DNA of 64,000 nucleotides, from the NCBI RefSeq assembly GCF_000835495.1, contig NW_015622541.1, positions 558,001 through 622,000 on the forward strand. The letters are read 5' to 3'. This document shows positions 10,108 through 20,971 of the stretch, in pieces. The position numbers were made by a program, and so were the translations under genes. This DNA is from Cladophialophora immunda. Lineage: Eukaryota > Ascomycota > Eurotiomycetes > Chaetothyriales > Herpotrichiellaceae. How positions within the stretch are numbered: position 1 is the stretch's first letter; the number at the start of each line of letters is the position of its first letter. A model generated the notes under the pieces. The model was not told where the DNA came from. It did no database searches and worked only from the letters and a program-made list of their open reading frames with translations.

Positions 10108-11874
10108 ATGGCCAACCGCGGAGCTTCCCTGGATCCTCATGTCTTCACGATCGCTGACTTGAAGGAGGCCAGCTCGAAAAAGATGGAAAAGTCGCACCGA
10201 GGTATGGATCGCATCCGCATGGCAGGAAGAGCGGCGGTCACTTCGGCCCAGAGGGAAATCAGCTAACCATCGAGTGGCGGACTGTAGATTTTGTCAATGA
10301 AGGGGCCATGGACTTGATTACGTGCGGCCAGCCTCCTCTGTTGTCCCCTATATGTGAGATGGGCACTGACCGAGTGAGGAATGTCCAGGTTGCGCGACAA
10401 CGAAGAGGCCTACAACCGCTACAAAATTCGGCCTCGGGTTATGATGAACGTGTCGAATATCGACATGACTACGACCATTTGGGGCAGGAATGTGCGTGGA
10501 ACTCCCAAGCTGTTTTCCCCAAGGCTGGTTTGAAGAGGCGCTCAGATCCCCTGTGGACAGGTTGCATTCCCCTTCGGCTTCGCGCCCGCGGCTTTCCACA
10601 AACTGGCCCATCCGGATGGCGAGGTAGGGACGTCACGCGCGGCGGCAAAGCTGAACGTCGCCATGGGTCTGTCCAACTATGCGACCTGTTCGCTCGAAGA
10701 CGTGGTTGCTCAGCGCCTCCAAAACCCCTACGCCATGCAGCTGACGATGGTGAGGAATCGAGATGTCACCTTGAAGACCATCAGGCGCGCCGAAAGTAGG
10801 CCATCCTTCTCCTTCCCTACCTTCCTCCCTCTCGTGTCTTTTTTTGCGCGGACTGCGATGGCGTGGTCTTTCTCCAGACCAAACCAGTTCTAATACCGAT
10901 GGCCCCGGCACAGAGGCCGGATACGATGCCATTATTCTCTCCGTAGATGCTCCAATGCTGGGGATGCGCCTCAACGAATACCGCAACTCGTTTGCCATGC
11001 CCGAGGGCGTGACCTGCCCAAACATCGAGGCAAAGGACTCGGACTCGATGAATGGGGGCAACCGGGACCTAGAATACGGTATCTTCCACCCCGTCTTTGC
11101 GTCTCGAGTGGCTCCTCGCCTCTATTTGCTGTGATGCTGATCCAGTCCCAGAGGACAATCTCGAATGGACCAATATAATCCCCTGGATGAGGGCCAACAC
11201 CAAGCTCCAGATCTGGATCAAGGGCTGTATGACTTCCCAATATCCCAACACTTGCAATGGAACGAGTGTCTGAAACTATTGCGAGTTGGCTCATGCGTTT
11301 GCAGTGCATACGAGAGAAGACGTAGTCCTGGCGATCCGGCACGGCCTGGACGGCGTCATCATCTCCAACACCGGCGGGAGGCAGTTGGACGGCGTGCCCG
11401 CGACGCTGGATTCCTTACGCGAATGTGCGCCCGCCGCGGCGGGCAAGATCAAGATCGCCGTGGATGGCGGCATCCGGCGAGGGAGCGACATCTTTAAGGC
11501 TCTGGCGCTCGGCGCGGATTTCTGCTTTGCCGGGCGTATTCCCTTCTGGGGACTGACGGTACGTCGACGATTCAGCCTGCTCTATTCTCCCGAGAAGCCC
11601 CCGTGATGCGATCGAGAGAACCATATAACTGACCAAGAGACGTGTGTACGTGCAGTACAAGGGCCAAGAAGGCGTCGAGCTGGCGCTGAGGCTCCTGATG
11701 AACGAGTTCAAATTGACTATGTCGCTGGCAGGGTAAACAGCATTCCACCCCACCCGCGCTCATGTATGTGAACCATGTGGCTGACGCTTTGTGACCAGAT
11801 GTAAGAGCGTGAGTGAGATCAATAGGGGCCACCTGGCTCTTCTACGACCCGACGGCGTCCTTGCCAAACTGTAG
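10108..11874 (+). CDS. FMN-dependent alpha-hydroxyacid dehydrogenase-like protein with altered active site
   Basis: Nine exons (10108-10201, 10288-10321, 10389-10491, 10561-10795, 10914-11078, 11146-11226, 11305-11558, 11656-11732, 11799-11874) join in frame to 372 aa. Family landmarks in order: GAMDLITLRDN, VAFPFGFAPAA, HKLAHPDGE, ATCSLEDV, LSVDAPMLGMR, IWIKG, GGRQLDGVPATLD, IAVDGGIRRGSDIFKALALGAD and GRIPFWGL. The FMN-site Lys, the Arg of GGRQLD and the phosphate loop are kept. The catalytic His of the usual SNHGGRQLD is Thr here (SNTGGRQLD; codon ACC), and the positions of the two active-site Tyr of glycolate oxidase read Phe (DFVNEGA) and Thr (QLTMV). The fold and FMN binding are well supported, but normal 2-hydroxyacid oxidation is doubtful. 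It is the first gene of metabolic block A. Confidence 0.85.
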
Positions 11875-12949
11875 ATCGGGGTAGCTTTGGTGGATGACTC
11901 TTGAATAGACCTGCAGAGGCAGACTCGGCCACATTGATGGCTCTTGGTACGCGTCAGTGAGCGGGTTCAGTTGATTGCCATAGACAGATAGAGGTGGAAT
12001 TCACATGCGGCATCCAGAAACAACTTGGACATCGGTGAAGGCTGGGCAATGCCGATGATACTCCTCTATAGCCAGGACACGAGAGAACTACCTATCCAAC
12101 CATCTTCCATTCTTTGCCCTGGTACGGCCACCGCGATGTTGACGGTGACAGCTGCATGCCACAAAGCCCTCAGCACCACAGCCTGGCATGATATGCGTAA
12201 CGATACGTGCTGAAGAGCTCCGAGGCTGAAGGCCCTGGGTGGGAAAGAGAACTACTCCACTTCCAGAGTCCGCTGGACCCCTAGTCCCGTAGACTTGACT
12301 CTGTCCAGTCACGAAGCAGGGTTCTTATAAATGGACCCAACACTGGTCACTGCTGCCCGTCCATTGGGCGAGCATCTGGAAGGAAATGATGCCGCGATAG
12401 GAGATGCCCACCGGATCCACTGCCGACGGGATCTATTCTCTGTCACTTTGAATCTCTATGCTTCAGCCATGAAAGTTGCTGGGAATCAAGAGTATCCATG
12501 TTATGTTCTGATCTTGAGAGTTCTCTGGGCTGGCGGGCCAGTGGCAGTGTTCGGTGCATTATTTGCCCTGGGCCTAAATGGAAGAGGGCCAGAGGTTAGA
12601 GAAATCCAGCATTGGGAGGTGTGAGTGGTTTGCCCGACTCGAGACGCGGAAGCCTATGCCGTCTGTTGCCCCCTTTGCCCTCTGATACCCCCGGACCAAC
12701 CGTGGCGGAACCATGCTGGGGTTGAACTAGACATCGTGACTATCTGGTCGCTGATCATGGCTTGTTGTTTCTCAGCTAGTGGGGCCTATCACCAACCCCG
12801 ACAACGACGTGGCTTGTATGTAGACTACATAACGCGGGCACAGAGGAGTGCTCTATAACGAAGTGTACAAGGGGCCATTTCATGACACAGAAGCCACGAG
12901 ACCCAAATATTTTCCTCCGTTCAGCCAGCCAGACACCCTACGAGCCACT
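11875..12949. other. Intergenic region, no gene recognised
   Basis: About 1.07 kb between two plus-strand genes. I see no domain-bearing frame; it probably holds the terminator of the FMN enzyme and the promoter of the aminotransferase. Confidence 0.55.
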
Positions 12950-14472
12950 ATGATTGCAACAGTCGACGACACGTCCGCGCTAGACCAGGCGCTGGAAGAG
13001 GCGCGGGCGGCGTACGCGAAGGCGAACCCGACGAGCGGCGAGATCTGCAAGCGGGCGGCGACGGCGACCCCAGGAGGTTTGTTCTTCTTCTTTTTCCCAG
13101 CCTCATCCTGGTGAAAAGACGTGCTTGTTCTGACACGGCCACGAGCATGCAGGCACGACGCGGAATGTCATCTACTTCAAGCCGTTCCCGCTGGTGATGC
13201 AGTCGGGAGAGGGCCCGTACCTCACCGACGTCGACGGGCATCGCTACCTCGACCTGTGCGCGGAGTACAGCGCGTGTGCGTTCGGCCACTCGCACCCGGT
13301 GATCAAGAAGGCCATGCACGACGCCATTGACGAGGGCATGTCGCTGGGCGCCGTCAACCGCTTCGAGGGCCGGCTCGCCGAGTTGATCGTCGGGCGGTTC
13401 GCCAGCATCGATCGCATCCGCTTCTCCAACTCGGGCACCGAGGCCGTCACGACGTGTCTGTCCTTGATCCGCGCTTACCGGGGCAAAAGCACGTTCCTGT
13501 TCATGCAGTAAGTGATCAGAAGAGTTGCCCAAAGGGATACCTATCCCGTCCCACTTCTGATGCCCGTCGCCGGCCCTTGAGAGCTGACTGAAAGAATCTC
13601 CGTCCAGGGGAGGCTACCACGGCGGGCTGATGGCTTTTCAGAGCGAGAAGGAAACCAACATGAAGGCGGCGGGGACGCGGACCATGAATGTGCCGCACAA
13701 AGTGGTGCTGTCGCCGTACAACGACATCGCGACGATGCAGCGGCTGGCCGACGAGAACCGGGACGACCTGGCGGCCATCGTGATCGAGCTGATGCAGGGC
13801 TCGTCGGGCTGCATCCCCGTGGACCCGGCGTTCGCGCAGGCGTGCCGCGACAAGGCCACCGAGACGGGCGCCGTGCTCATGTTCGACGAGGTCATGACCA
13901 GCCGCATGTCCACGGGCGGCTACCAGGCCCTGCTGGGCGTCTACCCGGACATGACGACGCTGGGCAAGTACTTTGCGGGCGGCGGGCAGAACTTTGGCGC
14001 CTTCGGGGGCAAGGAGGAGATCATGCGCCTGGTCGAGCCCTACCAGCCCAACGGCGTCTACCACTCGGGCACCTACAACAACAACGTCACCACGATGCGC
14101 GCTGCCGTCGCCGTGCTCGAGCACGTCTGGACCCCCGAGGCCGCCACGCAGCTCTTCGACACGGGCGAGTGGCTGCGCGCCCAGCTCAACGCGTTGTCCG
14201 CCGACCGAGGCTCGCTGCTGCACGTCAGCGGCGTTGGCAGCCTGATGCAGGTCCACTTCACGGGCAAGGCGGTCAAGAACGCCGCCGATGCCCTCGCCGG
14301 CAGCAGCGAGCTGCGCGAGCTGTTCTTCTACGACATGCTCAAGCGCGGCATCTTCGTCGCCCGCCGCGGCGCCATCCACCCCATGACTGTCCATACTCGT
14401 GAGCAGCTGCAAGTCTTTATCGACGCTGTCGGCGAGTTCCTGACCGAGAGGGCCGCGTTCACTGGTCTGTGA
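12950..14472 (+). CDS. Class III PLP aminotransferase (glutamate-1-semialdehyde aminomutase-like)
   Basis: Exons 12950-13076, 13153-13507 and 13608-14472 encode 448 aa. The start is the first ATG of the frame. Motifs in order: GTTRNVIYFKPFPLVM, DGHRYLDLCAEYSACAFGHSHP (N-terminal substrate loop), FSNSGTEAV (PLP phosphate binding), GGYHGG, MFDEVMTSR (Asp to the PLP ring nitrogen) and TTLGKYFAGG (Schiff-base Lys). HSGTYNNN then closes the active site. This is the arrangement of glutamate-1-semialdehyde 2,1-aminomutase and related omega-aminotransferases. Fungi do not make heme through glutamate semialdehyde, so a role in transamination or an aminomutase step of special metabolism is more likely. 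It lies between the FMN enzyme and an MFS transporter in block A. Confidence 0.9.
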
Positions 14473-14886
14473 AGCCGGGGGAGAGAGCCCTGCCTCAAGT
14501 GGCACGAGGAGATGGAGGGATTTGATGGGCTTCTCCTCAGTGCACATCTCGGGTATCATGCTTTCCAGGGACCTTGGAACGTTTGTAGCCGCGAATTGAT
14601 AGTTCGATCAGAAGAACGTGTTGTGTCTTTCCGAGTTCCTCGATAATACATATAGTAGAGCATATATGCTTGTGTGAACGGGGCTGAATCTGTTTCACTC
14701 GAGAGCAAACGAGGCCCCCCCCAAAACGTCTCAGAGGACACAGTGGTCAAAGTAATGAAGCCTGCTCCTTGACCATTGATCTTATTTTCTCTCAAAACAT
14801 GTCTGACTCTGATTCTATTCTAGCCTCTACATGCAAAGACTCAAACAAACGGACGGACGCACACCGGCGCCCAGGGAGCCGTGGAC
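14473..14886. other. Convergent intergenic region
   Basis: 413 bp between the 3' ends of the aminotransferase (plus) and the MFS gene (minus). It holds two 3' UTRs; nothing else is seen. Confidence 0.6.
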
Positions 14887-16767
14887 TCAGCTCTCGGGGT
14901 CGACCTGTTGGGTCGAGCCGACTCTCGCCCGATCGGCGCGCTTTTGTTTCTGTTCTAAGAGGTGCTGGCAGAACCTGCTCCTCATCCGGATGCTGGGACC
15001 GTAGTAGATCAGGGCAAACGGTACGGCGACCAGGCTGAGGGCCAGGAAGCCCAGCACCGAGGTGGCCCAGGCGACGCCCAGGGCGCGGTACATGGGCCGG
15101 GCGGCCAGCGGCAGGGTGGCGCCGACGATGCTGCGCGAAAAGCACGACGCCGCCATGGCGCTGGCGGCGAAGACCTCGTACGCGTCCACCAGGTAGTTGT
15201 TGAGGGCCGCGAAGGTCAGCAGGTAGCCGAAGCCGAAGAACAGGCCGGACAGGCAGGGCACGGCCCAGTGGATGTCGCGCCGGGCGGTCCAGGCGAGCCA
15301 GAACAGCGCGACCACGCAGAACGGGCCGCCGACGCAAGCCACCGGAAGCCGCTGGTACTCCTCTTTGGTCGTCCAGAGCTTGCCCTGGCTTTGGGCGCGG
15401 CGGATCATGTTGTCGTATGAGAAGAGGGCTGGTGCAGTCAAGGCCGCGCCGACGGCGACTTTCGATCACCGCCAGGTTAGTTCAGAGGGATCCAAAAGTT
15501 AAAGACAAGTGAAGCGTACTAGGTGATAGCGCAAGAGCTGACTCTCCCTTGTTGAACCCGTAAATGCCTATCGGCCATGTCAGCGTGTTCGTGGAATACA
15601 GGCAAAGACGGTGAGGGTACCTTCGAACACAATGGGATATGCCTCGAAGAACAAGTAGAAGAAGGCGTAGAGCAGTGCAATGTACAGACAGCTGAGGTAG
15701 ACGAGAGGCTCGAAGCACAGCATTCGGATGGGGCGCGTCAGGGACGTCTGGATGAAGTCTTTTGCGTGTCTGCTTTCCACTTCCAAGGGAGCGACGACGT
15801 TGGAGTCGGGGTTCTTCCGCCGCAGTGCCACAGCTCGTCTCTTCAGGATGACGGGCCCGAATGTTTCTGTGTGGTCGGTCAGCATTGAGAAACATTCGAG
15901 GACTCTCTCCCCCACAGTCCGGTTTACCTGGCATCAGCGCAAGGGGAACCCAAGAACACCCAGCAAAGATCAAAACGGCCCAGAAAATCCACCTCCAGTT
16001 GACGGGAGACAGGTATCCCGATATCAGAGGCCCGGCTAGAGGACCAAACGTCGTGCCCTACATGGTCAGCGCAAGGGTCCAACACGTCAAGGCGCGGAAG
16101 CTGTAGCTCCCTACCGACATAAAAGCCACCACGGCGCGGCCCCGGGTGCGTGGACTCTCAAAGACATCTGCGAAGAGACCGCCGATGATGGCGAACGGAA
16201 CCGATGCACAGGTCCCACAGACAAGGCGGAAGACGAGCAAACTCGGCCAGTTGGGAGCCAGTGCACACGCCATGGTGAAGAGAATGAAGACATTGAACGT
16301 CCACAGCGTCACGACTTTCCGACCCTGCGTCTCGCTGAGCGGACCAAAGACCAACGGGCCGAAGATGTAGCCGATCAAATAGACGGTGGTCGGCAGGTAG
16401 GCCTGATTTTCTCCATGCACGTCGAGGTCCTGGGCGATGTAGGTCACGGCGTTGCTGGTGATGGCCGAGGAGATGGTGCTGTTGAATATCAAGATGATGC
16501 CCACCATCACAATGTAGAGCTTCTTTGCCTGCATAGACAGACACATGTCAGTTTACTGATCAACCAAACCAGATATGTGCGGGAGGTTTTCGGATTGGGT
16601 ACCGTGGGCCAGTTGTAAGGGTTTCCAGAGTCGTTTGGGAGAAATGCAAGGATCTCGGACGTCGTGTCTTGCCTGGTAATCACGGTGGTGTCTCCTTGTC
16701 GCTTGTGCGAATCCGAGCGTTGGTTCTCGTCCCTGGGCTGGACACCTACAACGATATTCAGGCCCAT
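14887..16767 (-). CDS. MFS transporter, DHA1 (drug/polyamine:H+ antiporter) type
   Basis: Six exons (16603-16767, 16115-16528, 15928-16057, 15621-15866, 15520-15567, 14887-15458) join in frame to 524 aa. A hydrophilic N-tail of about 55 residues ends NPYNWPT, the usual entry of fungal DHA1 carriers. TM1 is followed by TYIAQDLDV, then the motif-A loop GPLSETQGRKVV between TM2 and TM3. GTTFGPLAGPLISGYLSP forms the motif-C-like antiporter region, and NWRWIFW follows. The central loop has the ETFGPVILKRRA signature of the polyamine/multidrug group. It is probably a plasma-membrane exporter; in block A it could remove or take up the pathway compound. ATG 16767 is the first in frame; the TTG just before it is not considered a start. 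Confidence 0.9.
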
Positions 16768-17802
16768 CAACTTTCATCCATGGATCCAATCAACGGGGCG
16801 GCTCGAGGTTTGACTGACCAGAAAGAAGAACACCAGATCCCGTCGCATTGATGCCATCACGTTCCTTGCAAAGGTGTGCTGCCGCCACGCTTGGGTCCAT
16901 GGCTGAACGTAGGCTGGTTAATTGGAACAAATGTGCCAGCTTCGAGTTAGAGTAATAGATTGGCAAACAGAGCCTGGAGAGGTCTGGGGAGAGGGCGTCT
17001 CAGGAGAGACTGACGACGTGAACCCTGTACCAGCGAAGATTGAGGCATTTGTTGTTGCACCCCGGAGACCACTCCTTACCTATGATGACAATATTCACAT
17101 TCATGAACGAAAGCCAATGGCGTAGACAACCATCGTGGCCAGAAGACTGTGTCTACCGGCTGCTACGGCAATAGGCCTCTGGGTCACAAAATCCTCTGGC
17201 CTCGAGACGTCGCAGCCCAGATTCAACGGCATCAACCATAGTACCACCGTTTTGACCCATATACGTCGCAGTAGCGTTGAGACAGGCAGCGTCGTCCCCA
17301 GCCCAAGGCTCCTCTGCAATCCCCACAAGCAATGGATTGTGGATTCACAGCAGATAAGCCTGTCGAGCGGAACCGTTGCCTATTTGGCAGACCGGAATAA
17401 TAGCTAGTGACAACATTTCTCACCAGGCCAGAAAGCCCCGCATAATATCCCTTCAGATAAGGAAAGGCCAAGGACGGACAAGGACGACACAAGGAAGCAA
17501 GGACAGGCGCTGCCGAGAGTTGCCCTGTCTCCTCTCAAGGCTTAGAAATGCTGATAGACGTTGCAGGCGGCGGATCTCTGCTGGATGGCGCCCACAAAGA
17601 TGCATTCTTGAGCATGTGGACCCTTGCTACCCATCATGAAGCCGTGTTTCTCTCGCGCCCGTGGCTGCTGGGGTGCGCGGGATAGGGAACGACGTGGACC
17701 ACGATTGTTTACTATTTGACCTCGTCAACATCCGGCGCGATCTGGGTGAGAGGTTGTCCGGTATTCTCTTTCTTCAGCTCTATCTTCGTCTCCTTGATCA
17801 TC
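16768..17802. other. Divergent intergenic region with a shared 26-nt motif
   Basis: About 1.03 kb between the divergent MFS and ketopantoate-reductase-like genes. No gene recognised. It carries at 17499-17524 a motif also found, with two mismatches, at 29650-29675. Confidence 0.55.
17499..17524. repeat. 26-nt motif, copy 1
   Basis: Contains GCCGAGAGTTGCC preceded by AAGGACAGGCG. A second copy at 29650-29675 matches at 24 of 26 positions, in the same orientation. Both lie in promoter-type intergenic DNA of the metabolic blocks. It may be a regulatory element or a relic of an old repeat. Confidence 0.4.
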
Positions 17803-19005
17803 ATGGGCAGCGTTAACAAAGCCAATGTGCTCCTCGTGGGCAGTGGTGGTGTCGGCACCATGGCGGCGTACGCGATGGAATCCGGGGGCCGAGCGACTGT
17901 CACCTCAGTGCTGCGATCCAACTTTGCAGCGGTGGAGAAGTTCGGCTTCAACATCGACTCCATCGAGCACGGGGAGGTCAAGGGCTGGAGGCCGACGAAG
18001 AGTAAGTGGCAGCTCTCGCGGGTTGGACCTGAGCAACGACGAGAAAGGACCACAACGCTGACTGAGGCCTTCCACTTCCGCCAGTCACCAAGGCCGTGCC
18101 AAACGTCGCCGACGAGGGTCTCCCGCCCTTCGACTACATCGTGGTGACGACCAAGAATGTCCCGGACGTCAAGCCCACGGTGTCGGAAATCATTGCGCCC
18201 GCGGTGACGGCGGGACACACGGCCATCGTGCTGATGCAGAACGGGCTCAACATCGAAAAGCCCGTGATCGCGGCCTTCCCCCAGAACATTGTCCTGTCGG
18301 GCGTGTCCTTGATCGGCGCCACCGAGGTTCAACACGGCAGCGTCCGCCACGACGACAACGACGTCGTCATCCTCGGCGCCTTTGCACACCCCACGCTGCC
18401 CGCCTCCGCCGGTCAGCAGGCGGCCAAGGACTTTGCCGAGATGTACAACGCCTGCGGCGTCGTCGACTGTCGCTTCACCGAGGACGTGGCGTTCTCGCGG
18501 TGGCGGAAGCTGGTCTACAACGCGTGCTACAACTCGACGGCGACCATCTTGAGGATGGACACCAGCCGCATCCGCATCTCGGAGCACATCGTCGAGAACC
18601 TGGTCCGGCCGGCCATGTGGGAGATCAAGAACACGGCCAAGGCGGCCGGCGTGCTGCTGCCTGAGGACATCGTCGAAACTATGGTAGTGACCGATCCGTT
18701 CGACACCTTTTTCAAGCCCAGCATGTGTCAGGACATTGAAAAGGTATGCACTGTTGCACTGTTCTCATCCTCACATATCTCGGATCCTGGATCTTTCCTC
18801 TCTCGTATGCTCTCCTCTCTGACCGGGTGAATTACTGCAGGGCAATTACATCGAGTTCGAGAACATCGTCGGCGAGCCTCTGCGGGAAGCCGAGAAATTG
18901 GGAGTCTCCACGCCCACCTTGAAGGTCATGTATGGCATCCTGAAGGGTCTGCAGTGGCAGACCATGGAGGCCAAGGGTTTAGTGACCATTCCGGCCAAGA
19001 AATAG
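17803..19005 (+). CDS. Ketopantoate reductase (ApbA/PanE)-family oxidoreductase
   Basis: Exons 17803-18001, 18085-18743 and 18841-19005 encode 340 aa. The N-terminal Rossmann motif GSGGVGTMAAY binds NAD(P)H. DYIVVTTKNVPDV carries the conserved Lys after the second half of the fold, and LMQNGLNIEKP is the family motif. The C-terminal helical domain includes FSRWRKLVYNACYNSTATIL, where the catalytic Lys is expected. The family reduces 2-ketopantoate to pantoate, but fungi have several paralogues that reduce other 2-keto acids. Location within block A, next to a class II aldolase and an aminotransferase, suggests a specialised 2-keto acid reductase rather than the coenzyme A enzyme. The start is the ATG that leads straight into the Rossmann strand. 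Confidence 0.88.
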
Positions 19006-19534
19006 GCGCCGGTGAGCTTATAGGGTTCGGACTTGCGTTCGTGGGCCGGGGGAGGTGGACGGACGGACAGGCTTTTGAGTTGATTCATAGTCATGAGAGC
19101 TACATTCAGGGTACCCAAGTGAGCCTTGGTATGAACCACACTATCGGGTCGTTATGCGAAGAGTGTAGAAATACATTGGCTGCATTGGTCTCTTCAACTT
19201 GAAGAGTATGGGAGGCAGTTGAGGTATCTGTCCTCTGCTCTCCCCATGTAAAGCGTAGGCAATCTAAAGGAACATCACCAGAAAGCCGCTTCAAGAGTAA
19301 GAACGTCGAATGCGTGAACGAGAGGCAATGTTGGGTCAGCTTCCCAAAGGCGACGGATGGCTACATCTTCATGATGGTGCCCCGACGACCGATTTCTTGT
19401 CGACGACTGCATGCCGAGCACATAGGGATTTCTTTGTAAGAGGATAAACCGCTCGAGTGTCTTCTATGTATGGTCTACCCATCCATGCTGAATTTTTGGA
19501 CTCTATATGCTCCCAGCACCTGCTCGTTGCGAAA
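19006..19534. other. Convergent intergenic region
   Basis: 529 bp between the 3' ends of the reductase (plus) and the aldolase (minus). No gene recognised. Confidence 0.55.
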
Positions 19535-20544
19535 TCACTCCCCTTTACTCAACTCTCCGTTGGACTTCCAGATCTCGTATTCGAAATCGGGCTGGAACTC
19601 GGTGTAGAGTGTTTCCTATCCCGAGTCTTAGTCGACTGTGTGAGGCCTTCAGAAAAATGGAAACAATGGGCTTACCGGGTCGGAATTCAGCCGATAGGTC
19701 ATTTCGGCTTCCTTGTCACTGATGATGACCTTGTCGAGCCCCTCGGCCATGATTTGCACCTCGCACGTCCGGTCGAGAAGGGTGAAGAGATACGCGGCCT
19801 CGTCGACGGTGGATCCCACCGTCAAAAGGCCGTGGTTCTGGAGGATGGCCGAGCGAACCCTGGGCCCCAGCGTCTTCGCAATTCTCTCGCCCTCTTCCTT
19901 CTCCAGCACGATGCCGCCAAAGGTCTCGTACACCACGTGGTCGTTCCAGAACGTGCAGCTGTCTTGGTTGATGATGTCCAGCAGCTTCCCGCAGCTCGAC
20001 CACGCCTTGCCCGCCTTGGAGTGCGTGTGGCAGGCTGCGTGGACGTCTGGTCGGGCTTTGTGGATGGCCGAGTGAATCATGAACCCGGCGGCGTTGACGG
20101 CGACCTTGTTGCCTCCGATGACCTTGCCGTTCTCGTCAATCTGGACCATGTCGCTGGCCTTAAGCATGCCAAAATGCTTTCCTAAGCTGGGAGGTTTATT
20201 CTCAGTCCGACGCTCCTATACCGGGACACAGCGGCCGGGGGCACGTACGGGTTGATCCAGAAGGTGTTTGGGTCGACAGGGTCTCGCACGCTGATGTGAC
20301 CGCTTGTTCCCTCGGTGAATCCCTTTCTCGCAAAGACTCGGAAGGCCCCCGCCATATGTTCCAGCTGCCATGCCCGCTTCTTGTAAGGATCGGTGAATTT
20401 GGGCACACCCGGAAACTCATAACCCCCCGTCGATACTGCAGCCAAGGCAGTGTTGGCAGTTGCGGTCGGGCTCTCGCCACGGACGTGGAACTGAACTGTC
20501 GAGTCCGACTGTTGGACGGTGGTGGCAGTGACGCTTGGAGCCAT
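19535..20544 (-). CDS. Class II aldolase/adducin-domain protein
   Basis: Exons 20249-20544, 19676-20186 and 19535-19615 (minus) encode 295 aa. After a variable N-tail the domain begins HMAGAFRVFARKGFTEGTSGHISVRDP, the GT-GH-S loop that binds the substrate phosphate or carboxylate. ACHTHSKAGKAW supplies two zinc-binding His, and ILQNHGLLTVG the third, so the metal site looks intact. Family members split or form C-C bonds of hydroxy-keto compounds, or decarboxylate/epimerise sugar-like acids. Fungal copies often sit in catabolic or special-metabolite clusters. It is divergent from the Zn2Cys6 regulator with 427 bp between their starts. Confidence 0.9.
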
Positions 20545-20971
20545 GCCGATGATAGGGTGTTGCTTTCCTGATAACAAAGAGAAGAATGTATCGATGTTAT
20601 CGACGAGACACCTTCTGAGGCCTCCATCTCGACCGCGTCGAAAGTGATATACGCCCCCTAGACAAGCCTCAAGTGGCAATCGAGCACAAAATTTCAACGA
20701 CTCTTCTCGAATGGCAACTCACAGCGGACCAATGGCCTACAGATGGTCGATCCCTTGATTTGACTTTGCCCTAAAACCCCAGGCGGGCCTGAGCCAAAGA
20801 AAGTCTGGAGGATGTCTGATAACGAGCAGAGCAGCCTGAGATAAGCCGACTGATCTAGGGCGATCCACCTGTCGTGGATAAAATGGGAGGTCCGGCCATC
20901 TCTTTCCCTTGGTTGCCCTGACCACTGCCAACTGGTGGATTACTACACGCTTGGAGAATGCCACCAGCCTG
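20545..20971. promoter_or_regulatory. Divergent promoter between aldolase and Zn2Cys6 regulator
   Basis: 427 bp separate the two start codons (20544 minus, 20972 plus). No further gene fits. A shared promoter is the likely place for pathway-specific control, but I see no clear CGG-N-CCG palindrome. Confidence 0.5.

Noticed and set aside
13516..14559. A 347-codon minus-strand open frame
   Set aside because: It is the antisense of the high-GC aminotransferase exon 3; composition (Ala/Arg/His/Val-rich) and lack of any domain mark it as a shadow.
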